DNA of 48,004 nt from positions 1-48,004 of the forward strand of contig JAITOL010000100.1 of assembly GCA_031289955.1 (NCBI GenBank). The letters are read 5' to 3'. Position numbers and translations under genes: made by a program. The notes under the pieces were generated by a model. It saw nothing but the letters and a program-made list of their open reading frames with translations. It made no database searches and was not told the DNA's origin. This DNA comes from Synergistaceae bacterium (lineage in GTDB: Bacteria > Synergistota > Synergistia > Synergistales > Synergistaceae). This document shows, in pieces, positions 25,554 through 33,739 of this stretch (the first letter of the stretch is position 1; every line of letters begins with the position of its first letter).

Positions 25554-26804
25554 TCAGCGTACGGCCAACAATATTTTTTCCACCGATAATTCCCCAATGA
25601 TGGCCGAGGGATAATCGTGTTTGCCGTCCTTGTCCCTGTATGAGAGGAGCTTTATCCCCTCTTGCGGCTTTGAGGGAAGGCTCGCTGTCTCGATGCGTCC
25701 CATCTCCCGCACGCAGGCCGCTTTGTATTTTCCTCCGCAAGCGCATGGGGTCCCCTCCGTGAGCTGGGCAATATCCGCTATCGGCGGGTCGAAATCTCTC
25801 GGGTGGCAGCAGCCTGTTTTATGATAGCCGGGACGGTTTGCGCCCACTACCGTATTTTTCGCGCCGATCACGCTGTCGTCGCAGACGATCACAACATCGG
25901 AGGGCATACCGACAGGTCCGCAGTAACCGGCCACCTCTCCGATCAACTCATATAACTCTTTTTTATCGGCGGAGCGAAGCCCTGTGAGGCCGCGTTCACC
26001 TCGGAGCCACCTGTCGAGTTTGTTCATGCTCAGATTGTAGTCGCCCCGGACGAAAGACGCTACCGCGCGGCGGTTTGAATCCGCGTCATAAGCGATATAA
26101 AGCATGGCCTTTATCGTGCGCGTCACATCGACGCCCAGTTGATCGCATAATTCCGTTATGGTGTTGGCCCCCGGAGTTTCCACGTCCGCCGCCCTGGATT
26201 CCGGCTCCCCGGCGCCCGGCTGGGCCGGCGTGTAGCCAAGAGGGGAGTCCGGCAGCTTCACGTTTCCGCACGAGGGACATATGAAACCCGGCCTCGAGCC
26301 TATCGCTCCCTGTCCGCACCCCTTGGCCAGTATAAAGAGGCGGGAGTTGCCCTCGCGTATTTCCTCCACGAAGGACGGCGTCAAACCGTCGCCCCCGGTT
26401 TTACCCCGCAAAGCCGCCGTCACCGCTTCCATGAGGGCGCGGGCTTTCGCGTCGCGGCTTGCCTCGTCGGTATCCCAGGCGAGAAGCCTGATATTTCTGC
26501 CCCGTTCCTCACAGAACGATGTCGCCGCGTCCTGCCATTCGCGAACGAACCTCTCCGCGAGCGAGAATATGGCGTCGTCATTTCCGCAGTTTACTGTCTG
26601 ATAGCCGCATCCCTCGCTGAGGGCGGCGAGTATGTCGCCGGATAACCTTCGCCTTTTGGCCTCTCCCTCCGGCAGAAGCAGCAGTTCGCCGCTTTTGGCG
26701 TTGTACGCGGCTTCTCCCGAGACGACCATATTTATCACGCCCTGATCCTTTACGTGCGCCGGAGCGTTTCCCGTTTTAGGTAACAGCGTTTTGAATTCGG
26801 ACAA
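25554..26804 (-). CDS. Degenerate bacterial-type prolyl-tRNA synthetase paralogue retaining the INS (YbaK-like) editing domain
   Basis: The 416-aa product is collinear with bacterial ProRS but stripped. Residues 1-70 follow the ProRS N-terminus (LLPKTGNAPAH..., SG..LLLLPEG). The motif 2 Arg residues are gone, and about 60 residues are missing there. Residues 208-350 form a full INS domain beginning VETPGANTITEL. It keeps the catalytic-type Lys (K232 in RTIKAML), the GP loop (YCGPVGMP) and GANRPGYH (H328). After it, a motif 3 remnant (AIIGELSVEK) lacks the Arg, and the anticodon domain is absent. It should not charge tRNA but could deacylate mischarged tRNA-Pro in trans. TTG 26804 has GGGAGGGG upstream. 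The true ProRS nearby lacks INS. Confidence 0.8.
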   Translation of the reverse strand: MSEFKTLLPKTGNAPAHVKDQGVINMVVSGEAAYNAKSGELLLLPEGEAKRRRLSGDILAALSEGCGYQTVNCGNDDAIFSLAERFVREWQDAATSFCEERGRNIRLLAWDTDEASRDAKARALMEAVTAALRGKTGGDGLTPSFVEEIREGNSRLFILAKGCGQGAIGSRPGFICPSCGNVKLPDSPLGYTPAQPGAGEPESRAADVETPGANTITELCDQLGVDVTRTIKAMLYIAYDADSNRRAVASFVRGDYNLSMNKLDRWLRGERGLTGLRSADKKELYELIGEVAGYCGPVGMPSDVVIVCDDSVIGAKNTVVGANRPGYHKTGCCHPRDFDPPIADIAQLTEGTPCACGGKYKAACVREMGRIETASLPSKPQEGIKLLSYRDKDGKHDYPSAIIGELSVEKILLAVR

Positions 26805-26901
26805 CCTTACCCCTCCCGTATGAGTTGACGATTTCAGCCTGTTAATCCGGTAAAATCCCGGCGGCGTCTGATATGAGACAATCCGGCGAGATAACGCCGC
26901 T

Positions 26902-28179
26902 TTAATTTCTCACAAGCGCGAGTCTGTCGGCGCGCGCGCGGGACAAAATAGCATCCTTGTCGAGCGTGAGATACTCGCCGTCCCTGTAGAGCGGTTTGCC
27001 GGCTACGAACGCGGCCCTGACGTCGCGCGAGGAGCCCGCGTACACGGCGAACTCCGGCGCGTTCGTTTCGTCGCAGCCGACATATCTGGGGTTGTCCATA
27101 TCTATCACTATCACGTCGGCCATGTAGTCGGGCTGGATGAGTCCGACGTCCTTGAAACCGAGTCCGCGCGCCCCGTTCACCGTCGCCATTTTCAGCACCT
27201 CGCGAGCGCCTGCGACTGTGGGGTCGAGGTTGTAGCCTTTGTGCATCAGAGCGGCGGTTCTCATCTCGTCCCAAATGTCGAGCCTGTTGTTGCTTGCGGC
27301 GCCGTCCGTGCCCAGCGCCACGCGAACACCCGATTCGAGGAATTCTTTAATAGGGGCGTACCCGCTGCCGAGTTTCAGGTTGCTCTTTGGGTTGTGGACG
27401 AGAGTTACGTTGTCGCGGGCAACGCGAGCCAGCTGCTCCGTCGGGAACCAGACGGAATGAGCTAGAATCAGCTCGCGTACCTCAAGAAGGCCCGCGGATT
27501 CAAGATAATCCGCCGGCTCTATTTTGTATTCGTTCCTGAATGTGTCGAGCTCCCCCTTCGTCTCGAGCCAGTGGAAGTGAACGCCAAGGTTGCGCTCTTT
27601 CGCCAACGCCGCGATTTTGCGAACCGCCTCGCGAGGCACTGTGTAGGGCGCGTGAGGGCCTAACTGAACGGTGACGCGTCCGTCGCGTCCGTTGTATTCC
27701 TCCGCGAGCGCGAGGTTTTCATATATTCTCTTCTCGTCCTCTCCCATGAGCCCCCTGCACAGTGCGCCTCGTACGCCGGCATCCAGGAGCGAATCGGCCA
27801 CTTCGTTCATGAAGTAGTACATATCGCAAAAACAGGTGACGCCGCCCGAGATCATTTCGAGCATCGCGAGATCCGCGCCCGTTCGTATGTTGGCCGGAGT
27901 GAGCTTGTCCTCCGCGGGGAATATTCTCTGATGAAGCCACTCCATGAGCGGAAGCTCCTCAGCCAATCCGCGAAGGAGCGTCATTGACACGTGAGTGTGC
28001 GCGTTTACAAGGCCCGGCAGCGCCATACACCTGCCCGCCCCGTCGAACAGCACGTCGCCTCGTCCGGCGCCAGGGGGCGTTATGGCGTTTATCCTGCCCG
28101 ATTCGCCCGTGACTATGTCGCCATACTGGGCGTCGCGCCTGCCGGCGTCCCATATGAGGACATTTTTTATGACCGGCAC
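26902..28179 (-). CDS. mtaD: 5-methylthioadenosine / S-adenosylhomocysteine deaminase family amidohydrolase
   Basis: This 425-aa metal-dependent deaminase shows NAHTHVSMTLLRG near residue 60, the GPHAPYTV segment, HFHWLET near 197, LAHSVWF, and GTDGAASNN near 290, which are the metal and substrate motifs of the MtaD/SsnA-like group. Family members deaminate MTA, SAH or adenosine to the inosine forms. It starts at GTG 28179, with TGGAGGG inside the end of ahcY. The ahcY stop is 2 bp upstream, so the two are translationally coupled. That pairing supports an S-adenosylhomocysteine/adenosine clearance role. Exact substrate preference is not readable from sequence. Confidence 0.88.
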   Translation of the reverse strand: MPVIKNVLIWDAGRRDAQYGDIVTGESGRINAITPPGAGRGDVLFDGAGRCMALPGLVNAHTHVSMTLLRGLAEELPLMEWLHQRIFPAEDKLTPANIRTGADLAMLEMISGGVTCFCDMYYFMNEVADSLLDAGVRGALCRGLMGEDEKRIYENLALAEEYNGRDGRVTVQLGPHAPYTVPREAVRKIAALAKERNLGVHFHWLETKGELDTFRNEYKIEPADYLESAGLLEVRELILAHSVWFPTEQLARVARDNVTLVHNPKSNLKLGSGYAPIKEFLESGVRVALGTDGAASNNRLDIWDEMRTAALMHKGYNLDPTVAGAREVLKMATVNGARGLGFKDVGLIQPDYMADVIVIDMDNPRYVGCDETNAPEFAVYAGSSRDVRAAFVAGKPLYRDGEYLTLDKDAILSRARADRLALVRN

Positions 28180-28180
28180 G

Positions 28181-29443
28181 TCATTCCCTCCAGTCCTTCA
28201 GATATTTTTCCTGTTCCGGCGTGAGGCGCTCGAGCTTTATGCCCAAAGATTCCACCTTGTAGTTGGCCACCGTTTCGTCGATGAAATCCGGCACTTTATG
28301 GAGTCCGCGTTTCAGGCTCGCCCCGCCCGCGATATAAAGGGCCGAAAGAAGCTGTGTCGCGAAGCTCGTGTCCATTATCTCTATGGGATGCCCGTCGCCG
28401 GAGGCGAGGTTGACCAGTCTGCCCTCGGCCAGAAGGTGGAGCTTTCTTCCGTCGGTCAACTCGTATGTGCGCACGTTATTGCGCGAGAAATACGTCTTCA
28501 CGGCCAGTTCCTGAAGATGAGGCACGTAGACCTCGACGTCGAAATGACCGGCGTTTGCGAGAAGAACGCCGTCGCGCATCTTCTCAAAATGTTCGCCGCG
28601 TATGACCTGGGTGTTGCCTGTGACAGTAATGAAGATATCGCCGACCTCGGCCGCCTGACGCATGTCCATCACCTGATAGCCGTCCATGTGGGCTTCAAGG
28701 GCGCGATGTGGGTTGATCTCGACGACTATGACGTGCGCTCCCTGACCGGACGCCCGCGACGAAACCCCCTTGCCGCACCATCCGTAACCGGCCACTACGA
28801 CGTTCTTTCCGGCCACGACGCAGTTCGTCGTTCGGACTATACCGTCCCAGACGGACTGTCCGGTGCCGTAACGGTTGTCGAAGAGATATTTGCTCAGCGC
28901 GTCGTTCACCGCGAGCATCGGGAACTTGAGCATTCCCTCCCCGTCCATGGCGCGGAGACGTTTGATGCCAGTGGTGGTCTCCTCGCATCCGCCGAGGATG
29001 CTCGGCGCCAGTTCGGGATAGCTTTCGTGTATCATCGCCACGGTATCGCAGCCGTCGTCGATGATGATGTCCGGTTCCCACGCGAGCATCTTGTGCAGGT
29101 TCTCCTCGTATTCGATCGAGCTCATTCCATGTTTGCTGAATATATGCACGCCTTCGTCAGCGAGCGCGGCGCATATGGGATCCTGCGTCGAGAGCGGGTT
29201 GCTGCCAGAGGCCGCGACCACCGCGCCGAGGTCTTTGAAAACTTTCAGGAGGCAGGCCGTCTTTGCTTCGAGGTGCAGGCACGCGGCGATCGTATGCCCG
29301 TCGAGAGGCTTTTTCCCACCAGCGCCTTCCTTTTCGCATATAAGCCTCATAACCGGCATGAACTGCCACGCCCAGTCTATCCTCTCTCTGCCTTCCCGCG
29401 CCAGTTTTATGTCAGCGACGGAGTAGTCTTCTTTTCCGATCAA
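28181..29443 (-). CDS. ahcY: Adenosylhomocysteinase
   Basis: This 420-aa NAD-dependent hydrolase splits S-adenosylhomocysteine to homocysteine and adenosine. It shows the NAD-binding VVAGYGWCGKGVSSRASGQG near residue 215, the preceding NCVVAGKN, DDGCDTVAMIHE near 130 and GHFDVEV near 300. It starts at TTG 29443 with GGGAGG 8 nt upstream. It is the first gene of a minus-strand run reaching 22021, with gaps of at most about 100 bp. It is directly coupled to mtaD, whose product can remove the adenosine or SAH that would otherwise inhibit methylation. It is divergent from alaS. Confidence 0.95.
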   Translation of the reverse strand: MIGKEDYSVADIKLAREGRERIDWAWQFMPVMRLICEKEGAGGKKPLDGHTIAACLHLEAKTACLLKVFKDLGAVVAASGSNPLSTQDPICAALADEGVHIFSKHGMSSIEYEENLHKMLAWEPDIIIDDGCDTVAMIHESYPELAPSILGGCEETTTGIKRLRAMDGEGMLKFPMLAVNDALSKYLFDNRYGTGQSVWDGIVRTTNCVVAGKNVVVAGYGWCGKGVSSRASGQGAHVIVVEINPHRALEAHMDGYQVMDMRQAAEVGDIFITVTGNTQVIRGEHFEKMRDGVLLANAGHFDVEVYVPHLQELAVKTYFSRNNVRTYELTDGRKLHLLAEGRLVNLASGDGHPIEIMDTSFATQLLSALYIAGGASLKRGLHKVPDFIDETVANYKVESLGIKLERLTPEQEKYLKDWRE

Positions 29444-29523
29444 TTTAAAAACCTCCCGGTCTCGGTAGTATGAAAAATATTTTCCTGGTTACTTGCTCTA
29501 TATATTATCATGTATGCGGCATC

Positions 29524-29532
29524 TGATATAAT
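29524..29532 (+). promoter_or_regulatory. Extended -10 promoter element of alaS
   Basis: TGATATAAT is a perfect extended -10 (TGnTATAAT), 37 nt before the alaS ATG. No good -35 is needed for this promoter class. Confidence 0.45.
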
Positions 29533-29568
29533 TCATAAACGTATTTTTTATTCGGGAGGAAATTTTTA

Positions 29569-32229
29569 ATGGCTGGTACTGATAAAATGGAGCGCAGAAG
29601 CGCGCGCCTGCTCCGCGAAATGTTTCTGTCATATTTCGAGGAGCACGGATGTCGAAGATATATGAGTTTTCCGCTCGTGCCGGACGATCCCACACTGATG
29701 TTCACCGTCGCCGGGATGGTGCCGTTCAAACCATATTTTCTGGGGCTTCGCGCGCCGGAGGTGACGAGAGCCACAACCGCTCAAAAGTGCATAAGAACCA
29801 ACGACATAGAAAACGTCGGCCGCACCGCGCGCCATCATACATTTTTCGAAATGCTCGGAAACTTCAGCTTCGGCGACTATTTCAAAAAAGAGATCATACC
29901 TTGGGCATGGACATTTCTCACCGAGCGCGTGGGGCTCGATCCGGATCGTCTGTACGCCACGATATATCTCGACGACGACGAGGCCCATGATATGTGGCGC
30001 TCCCTCGTCGGGCTGCCCGAGGAGCGCGTATACCGCCTCGGGGAGGACGACAATTTCTGGGCGGCTGGGCCGACGGGGCCGTGCGGTCCCTGTTCCGAGA
30101 TAATATACGACCAGGGGCCGGAATTTTCGTGCGGCAGCCCTGACTGCGGCGTAGGCTGTTCATGCGACAGATATCTCGAGATATGGAACCTCGTTTTCAT
30201 GCAGTTTTCGCGGGACGAAGAGGGCAAACTCACGCCGCTTCCGAAAAAAAATATCGACACGGGCATGGGACTCGAGCGCCTTTCGTCAGTCGTTCAGCGA
30301 GTGAAAGGCGATTTTGAGACGGATTTATTCAAGCCCCTCATAGACCGCGCGTGCCGGATGGCCGATATTCGTTACGGCGATTCCAAGAAGGGGGATCTCT
30401 CGGTTCGCGTCATATCCGACCACCTGCGGGCGTCGGCTTTCATGATAGCGGACGGCGTGCTTCCCTCCAACGACGGGCCGGGCTATGTGCTTCGCAGGCT
30501 GATTCGGCGCAGCGTGAGATACGGCAGGCTGATAGGCGTCGACCGGGCGTTCCTGACGGAGCTTCTGCCGGTTGTGAGCGAAATAATGAGCGACCCTTAC
30601 AACGAATTGATCGAGCATCGCTCCGCCATAGAACAGATTATCGCGCTCGAAGAGGAGCGTTTTGGCCGCACGCTCGAACAGGGCATGGCGATACTGGACG
30701 ACGAACTTGTAAAAGTCAGGCATGCTTCGGGGGCGAATTTGTCCGGCGAGGTGGCGTTCCTGCTCTACGACACGTTCGGTTTTCCGCTCGAACTCACGGA
30801 GGAGATAGCGTCCGAATCGGGCCTTCAAGTCACGCGTGACGAGTTCGACCGCGAGATGGACCGCCAAAAGGAGCGCGCCCGCGCTTCGAGCAAACAGGCG
30901 GGCGCGGTCATGTCCAAAAACGTCTACACGGAGCTGGCCGACACGTTGGGCGCGACGCGGTTCGACGCTTACGAAACGGTTGCGGAAAGCGCGGAAGTGC
31001 TCGCTATAATAAAGGAAGATTCTCCTGTGGACGTCCTCTCGGAAGGTGAGGAAGCTCTTGTGGCGCTCTCGCGGACGCCGTTTTACGCCGAACGCGGAGG
31101 TCAGGTTGGCGATACCGGAACACTGTCGGGCAGGGGCGTGCGGTTCGACGTTATTGACACATTGTATCCGAGCGGCGGTCTCATAGTTCATAAAGGCAGG
31201 CTGGCGGAGGGTTCGCTTAAAGTCGGAATGACTGTGGAAGCGGTCATAGATGTGGCCAGGCGCGATGCCATAAGAAGGCATCACACCGCCACCCACCTCC
31301 TGCACGAAGCTCTCTGCCGCATCCTCGGGCCGCACGTTCGTCAGGCAGGCTCTCTTGTCACCCCTGAATTTCTGAGGTTCGACTACAATCATTTCACTGC
31401 GCTCGCTCCCGAACAGATAGCGGAGGTCGAGCGTCTCGTCTACGCTCAGGTTTTAGCCGACATGCCGGTCACAACGAGCGTCATGAGCTATGTGGAAGCG
31501 AGGAAGCTCGGGGTCAAGGCCCTGTTCGAGGAGAAGTATGGGGATGTCGTGCGCGTTCTCGACATACCCGGTTTTTCGACCGAGCTGTGCGGGGGCACGC
31601 ATGTCTTGGCCACGGGGCAGATAGGCCTTGTGAAGATAACGAAAGAAGAGGGGATAGGCTCAGGGGTGAGAAGAATATTCGCGTCCTGCGGAGAGTCCGC
31701 GCTTGCCGCGTTCCAGGAGAGCTCGTTTATCCTGCGCGCGCTCTGCGAGACTATGGAGGTCGACGCCGAATCCCTCGTCCCGAGGGCCGGCGCTCTGATC
31801 GAGGGAAACAGGGAGCTCGAACGAAAAAATCAGGAGCTCGTTCTGGCCGGCATGATAGAGTCGGCCCGGGAAACCGTAAACAAAGCGATCCGCGTCGACG
31901 GCCTGCTCCTGGTGGCCGAAAAATTCAAAGGAGCTTCCCGCGACATACTGCGAAAGATCGGCGACAGAATAAAACAGATAGAGCCGGATTCCATAGTGTT
32001 GTTGGCGGGAATCGAGGACGACGGCGTATCGCTCATAGGCATGGCTTCGGAAGAGGCCGTTCGCCGCGGGGTTCACGCCGGCAATCTCGTGAGGGAAATA
32101 TCCGCGATGATGGGCGGCAGCGGCGGCGGTAAACCCGCTATGGGACAGGGCGGCAGCAAGGATTCGTCGCGTATGGCCGAGATATTGGCTTCCGCCGGCG
32201 ACATAGTGAACGCTCAGCTTAAAAAATAA
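29569..32229 (+). CDS. alaS: Alanyl-tRNA synthetase
   Basis: This 886-aa enzyme charges tRNA-Ala. The class II catalytic core is N-terminal (TVAGMVPFKPYFLG near 45, RHHTFFEMLGNFSFGDYFK near 85, GPTGPCGPCSE near 165). The editing domain carries HHTATHLLHEAL near 565 and CGGTH near 665. The C-terminal DHHA1-like tail is glycine-rich (MMGGSGGGKPAMGQGG). The length is normal. The ribosome site is GGGAGG before ATG 29569. It heads a long plus-strand housekeeping run, and ruvX begins 4 nt after its stop. Confidence 0.97.
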   Translation: MAGTDKMERRSARLLREMFLSYFEEHGCRRYMSFPLVPDDPTLMFTVAGMVPFKPYFLGLRAPEVTRATTAQKCIRTNDIENVGRTARHHTFFEMLGNFSFGDYFKKEIIPWAWTFLTERVGLDPDRLYATIYLDDDEAHDMWRSLVGLPEERVYRLGEDDNFWAAGPTGPCGPCSEIIYDQGPEFSCGSPDCGVGCSCDRYLEIWNLVFMQFSRDEEGKLTPLPKKNIDTGMGLERLSSVVQRVKGDFETDLFKPLIDRACRMADIRYGDSKKGDLSVRVISDHLRASAFMIADGVLPSNDGPGYVLRRLIRRSVRYGRLIGVDRAFLTELLPVVSEIMSDPYNELIEHRSAIEQIIALEEERFGRTLEQGMAILDDELVKVRHASGANLSGEVAFLLYDTFGFPLELTEEIASESGLQVTRDEFDREMDRQKERARASSKQAGAVMSKNVYTELADTLGATRFDAYETVAESAEVLAIIKEDSPVDVLSEGEEALVALSRTPFYAERGGQVGDTGTLSGRGVRFDVIDTLYPSGGLIVHKGRLAEGSLKVGMTVEAVIDVARRDAIRRHHTATHLLHEALCRILGPHVRQAGSLVTPEFLRFDYNHFTALAPEQIAEVERLVYAQVLADMPVTTSVMSYVEARKLGVKALFEEKYGDVVRVLDIPGFSTELCGGTHVLATGQIGLVKITKEEGIGSGVRRIFASCGESALAAFQESSFILRALCETMEVDAESLVPRAGALIEGNRELERKNQELVLAGMIESARETVNKAIRVDGLLLVAEKFKGASRDILRKIGDRIKQIEPDSIVLLAGIEDDGVSLIGMASEEAVRRGVHAGNLVREISAMMGGSGGGKPAMGQGGSKDSSRMAEILASAGDIVNAQLKK

Positions 32230-32233
32230 CGAC

Positions 32234-32746
32234 GTGAGGCGGATAATCGCGCTCGATATCGGGACAGTGCGGATAGGAGTGGCTGTGAGCGACCCGAGGG
32301 GTTTTTTCGCTCAGGGCGTAACCGTCATTAAGGCCGGTGAGGGCTGGATGGAAGAACTGTCCGGGATAATATCGGAATACGACGCTGGCGCGCTGCTGGT
32401 GGGCATGCCCCGCCGCACGGACGGGGCGGAAGGCCCGGAAGCGGCAGGAATGAGAGGTACTATCGATCGGATAGCGGCGCGCTTCCCGGGGTTGGAGGTA
32501 TTGCCCTGGGATGAACGATTTACGACGGTCATCGCCAATCAGGCGCTGCTTGAAGCCGACGTTTCCAGGTCAGGCAGGAGGGAACGGGTCGACAAAGTGG
32601 CGGCTTCCGTGCTGCTTCAGAGTTATCTCGACTCCCTGCGAACCGGGACGGAAGCGACGGACGCCCCGCCGATTCCGATGGAGATACCGATTCATGACGA
32701 CGGCAGAAATAACAGAAATAAAAGGAAACGCGACAAATATAACTGA
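32234..32746 (+). CDS. ruvX: Putative pre-16S rRNA nuclease / Holliday junction resolvase RuvX (YqgF)
   Basis: This 170-aa RNase H-fold protein has the YqgF motifs IALDIGTVRIGVAVSD at the N-terminus, ALLVGMPRRTDG near 55, and PWDERFTTVIAN near 97. YqgF relatives process the 5' end of 16S rRNA. The resolvase label is historical. It starts at GTG 32234, 4 nt after alaS, so it is translationally linked, an association seen in many bacteria. The C-terminus past residue 140 is a variable polar tail. Confidence 0.92.
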   Translation: MRRIIALDIGTVRIGVAVSDPRGFFAQGVTVIKAGEGWMEELSGIISEYDAGALLVGMPRRTDGAEGPEAAGMRGTIDRIAARFPGLEVLPWDERFTTVIANQALLEADVSRSGRRERVDKVAASVLLQSYLDSLRTGTEATDAPPIPMEIPIHDDGRNNRNKRKRDKYN

Positions 32747-32766
32747 TATTGGGAGAGTGTTGAGAT

Positions 32767-33696
32767 ATGAGCGATGTTTCACATCAATTGAGTTACTACG
32801 AGCCTTCCGGACAATCGCCGCTCGCGGGGTTTATCATGACTCTGATATTTGGGTCGGTCGTGGGCGGGATAACCGGAGCTGTCTACGGTTTCGCGAATCA
32901 TCATGATCCGCTCGTTTATATAAACGTACTCATTGCCATATTTTTCGGATTCACGATCGGACACACGGTCAAATTCGGGGTGAAAAAATTTCATATCCGC
33001 AGCGCGATGACCGCCTCCGCGCTCGGTCTGCTGGTCTTCATCGTCGCGTACGCGTCCCACTGGTTTTTTTATCTCGCCTCCGTATATTCCGACAGGGTGA
33101 TGGGGATGTCATGGGACGTTCCCCAGATAATAAAGATCGCGTATCTCATGGCCAAAGACCCTGGCGGTGAGGCACTGGATTTTCTGAAAAAAATATATGA
33201 AATCGGGGCCTGGTCGCTCACGGGCCGTTCCGGAAAGAACGGCATAGAGATAAAGGGGATAATATTGGCGTTGTTCTGGCTCGCCGAAGCGGCGGCAATA
33301 GGGTATTCATCTATTTCCATACCCTGCGAACAGGCAGGACGCCCTTATTCCGAACGCCGCGGCGAATGGATGGATTCCGTAAAGTTTCCCGGACATGCCG
33401 CGTTTATCGAGGACATAGAGGCTTTCAAGGCGTCCGTCGCCAAAGGAGACTTTACCGCTCTCACGGAGCGGATCGCGGACGCCCCCGCCGAAGGCGTGGA
33501 CGTTTATAAATACGCCGCTGCGGAGCTGTATAAGGATCCGGGCGAACCGTTCATAAGCGTGGAAAATGTGACTGTGACGCTGAAGAAAAAGAAGCATGAC
33601 ACGAGCGCTAAAAACGTCGTTAAATATCTGAAAATACCCGTGTCGGCCTCTTCCTCCATTTCGGCCGCTCTGGGTGGAGCGGAGGCGGCGCAATAA
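32767..33696 (+). CDS. Unknown membrane protein with about four TM helices
   Basis: I do not recognise this 309-aa protein. Visible are a short N-terminal tail and hydrophobic segments near residues 20-42 (LAGFIMTLIFGSVVGGITGAV), 49-67, 82-105 (SALGLLVFIVAYASHWFFYL) and 165-182. A soluble C-terminal region of about 110 residues follows, rich in charged residues (KVTLKKKKHD). Residues 175-240 hold a Cys within SISIPCEQAGRPYSERRGEW. It sits between ruvX (20 bp) and mutS (43 bp) in an otherwise housekeeping operon, with no link to their functions evident. GAGAGTG precedes ATG 32767. Confidence 0.7.
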   Translation: MSDVSHQLSYYEPSGQSPLAGFIMTLIFGSVVGGITGAVYGFANHHDPLVYINVLIAIFFGFTIGHTVKFGVKKFHIRSAMTASALGLLVFIVAYASHWFFYLASVYSDRVMGMSWDVPQIIKIAYLMAKDPGGEALDFLKKIYEIGAWSLTGRSGKNGIEIKGIILALFWLAEAAAIGYSSISIPCEQAGRPYSERRGEWMDSVKFPGHAAFIEDIEAFKASVAKGDFTALTERIADAPAEGVDVYKYAAAELYKDPGEPFISVENVTVTLKKKKHDTSAKNVVKYLKIPVSASSSISAALGGAEAAQ

Positions 33697-33739
33697 AAAA
33701 ACTTATAAAAATTAAAGGTAATTCGATGGGGAATCTGTT

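Noticed and set aside
27995-29473. 492-aa plus-strand ORF over mtaD/ahcY
   Set aside because: Antisense to two well-supported genes, with no recognisable motifs or ribosome binding site.
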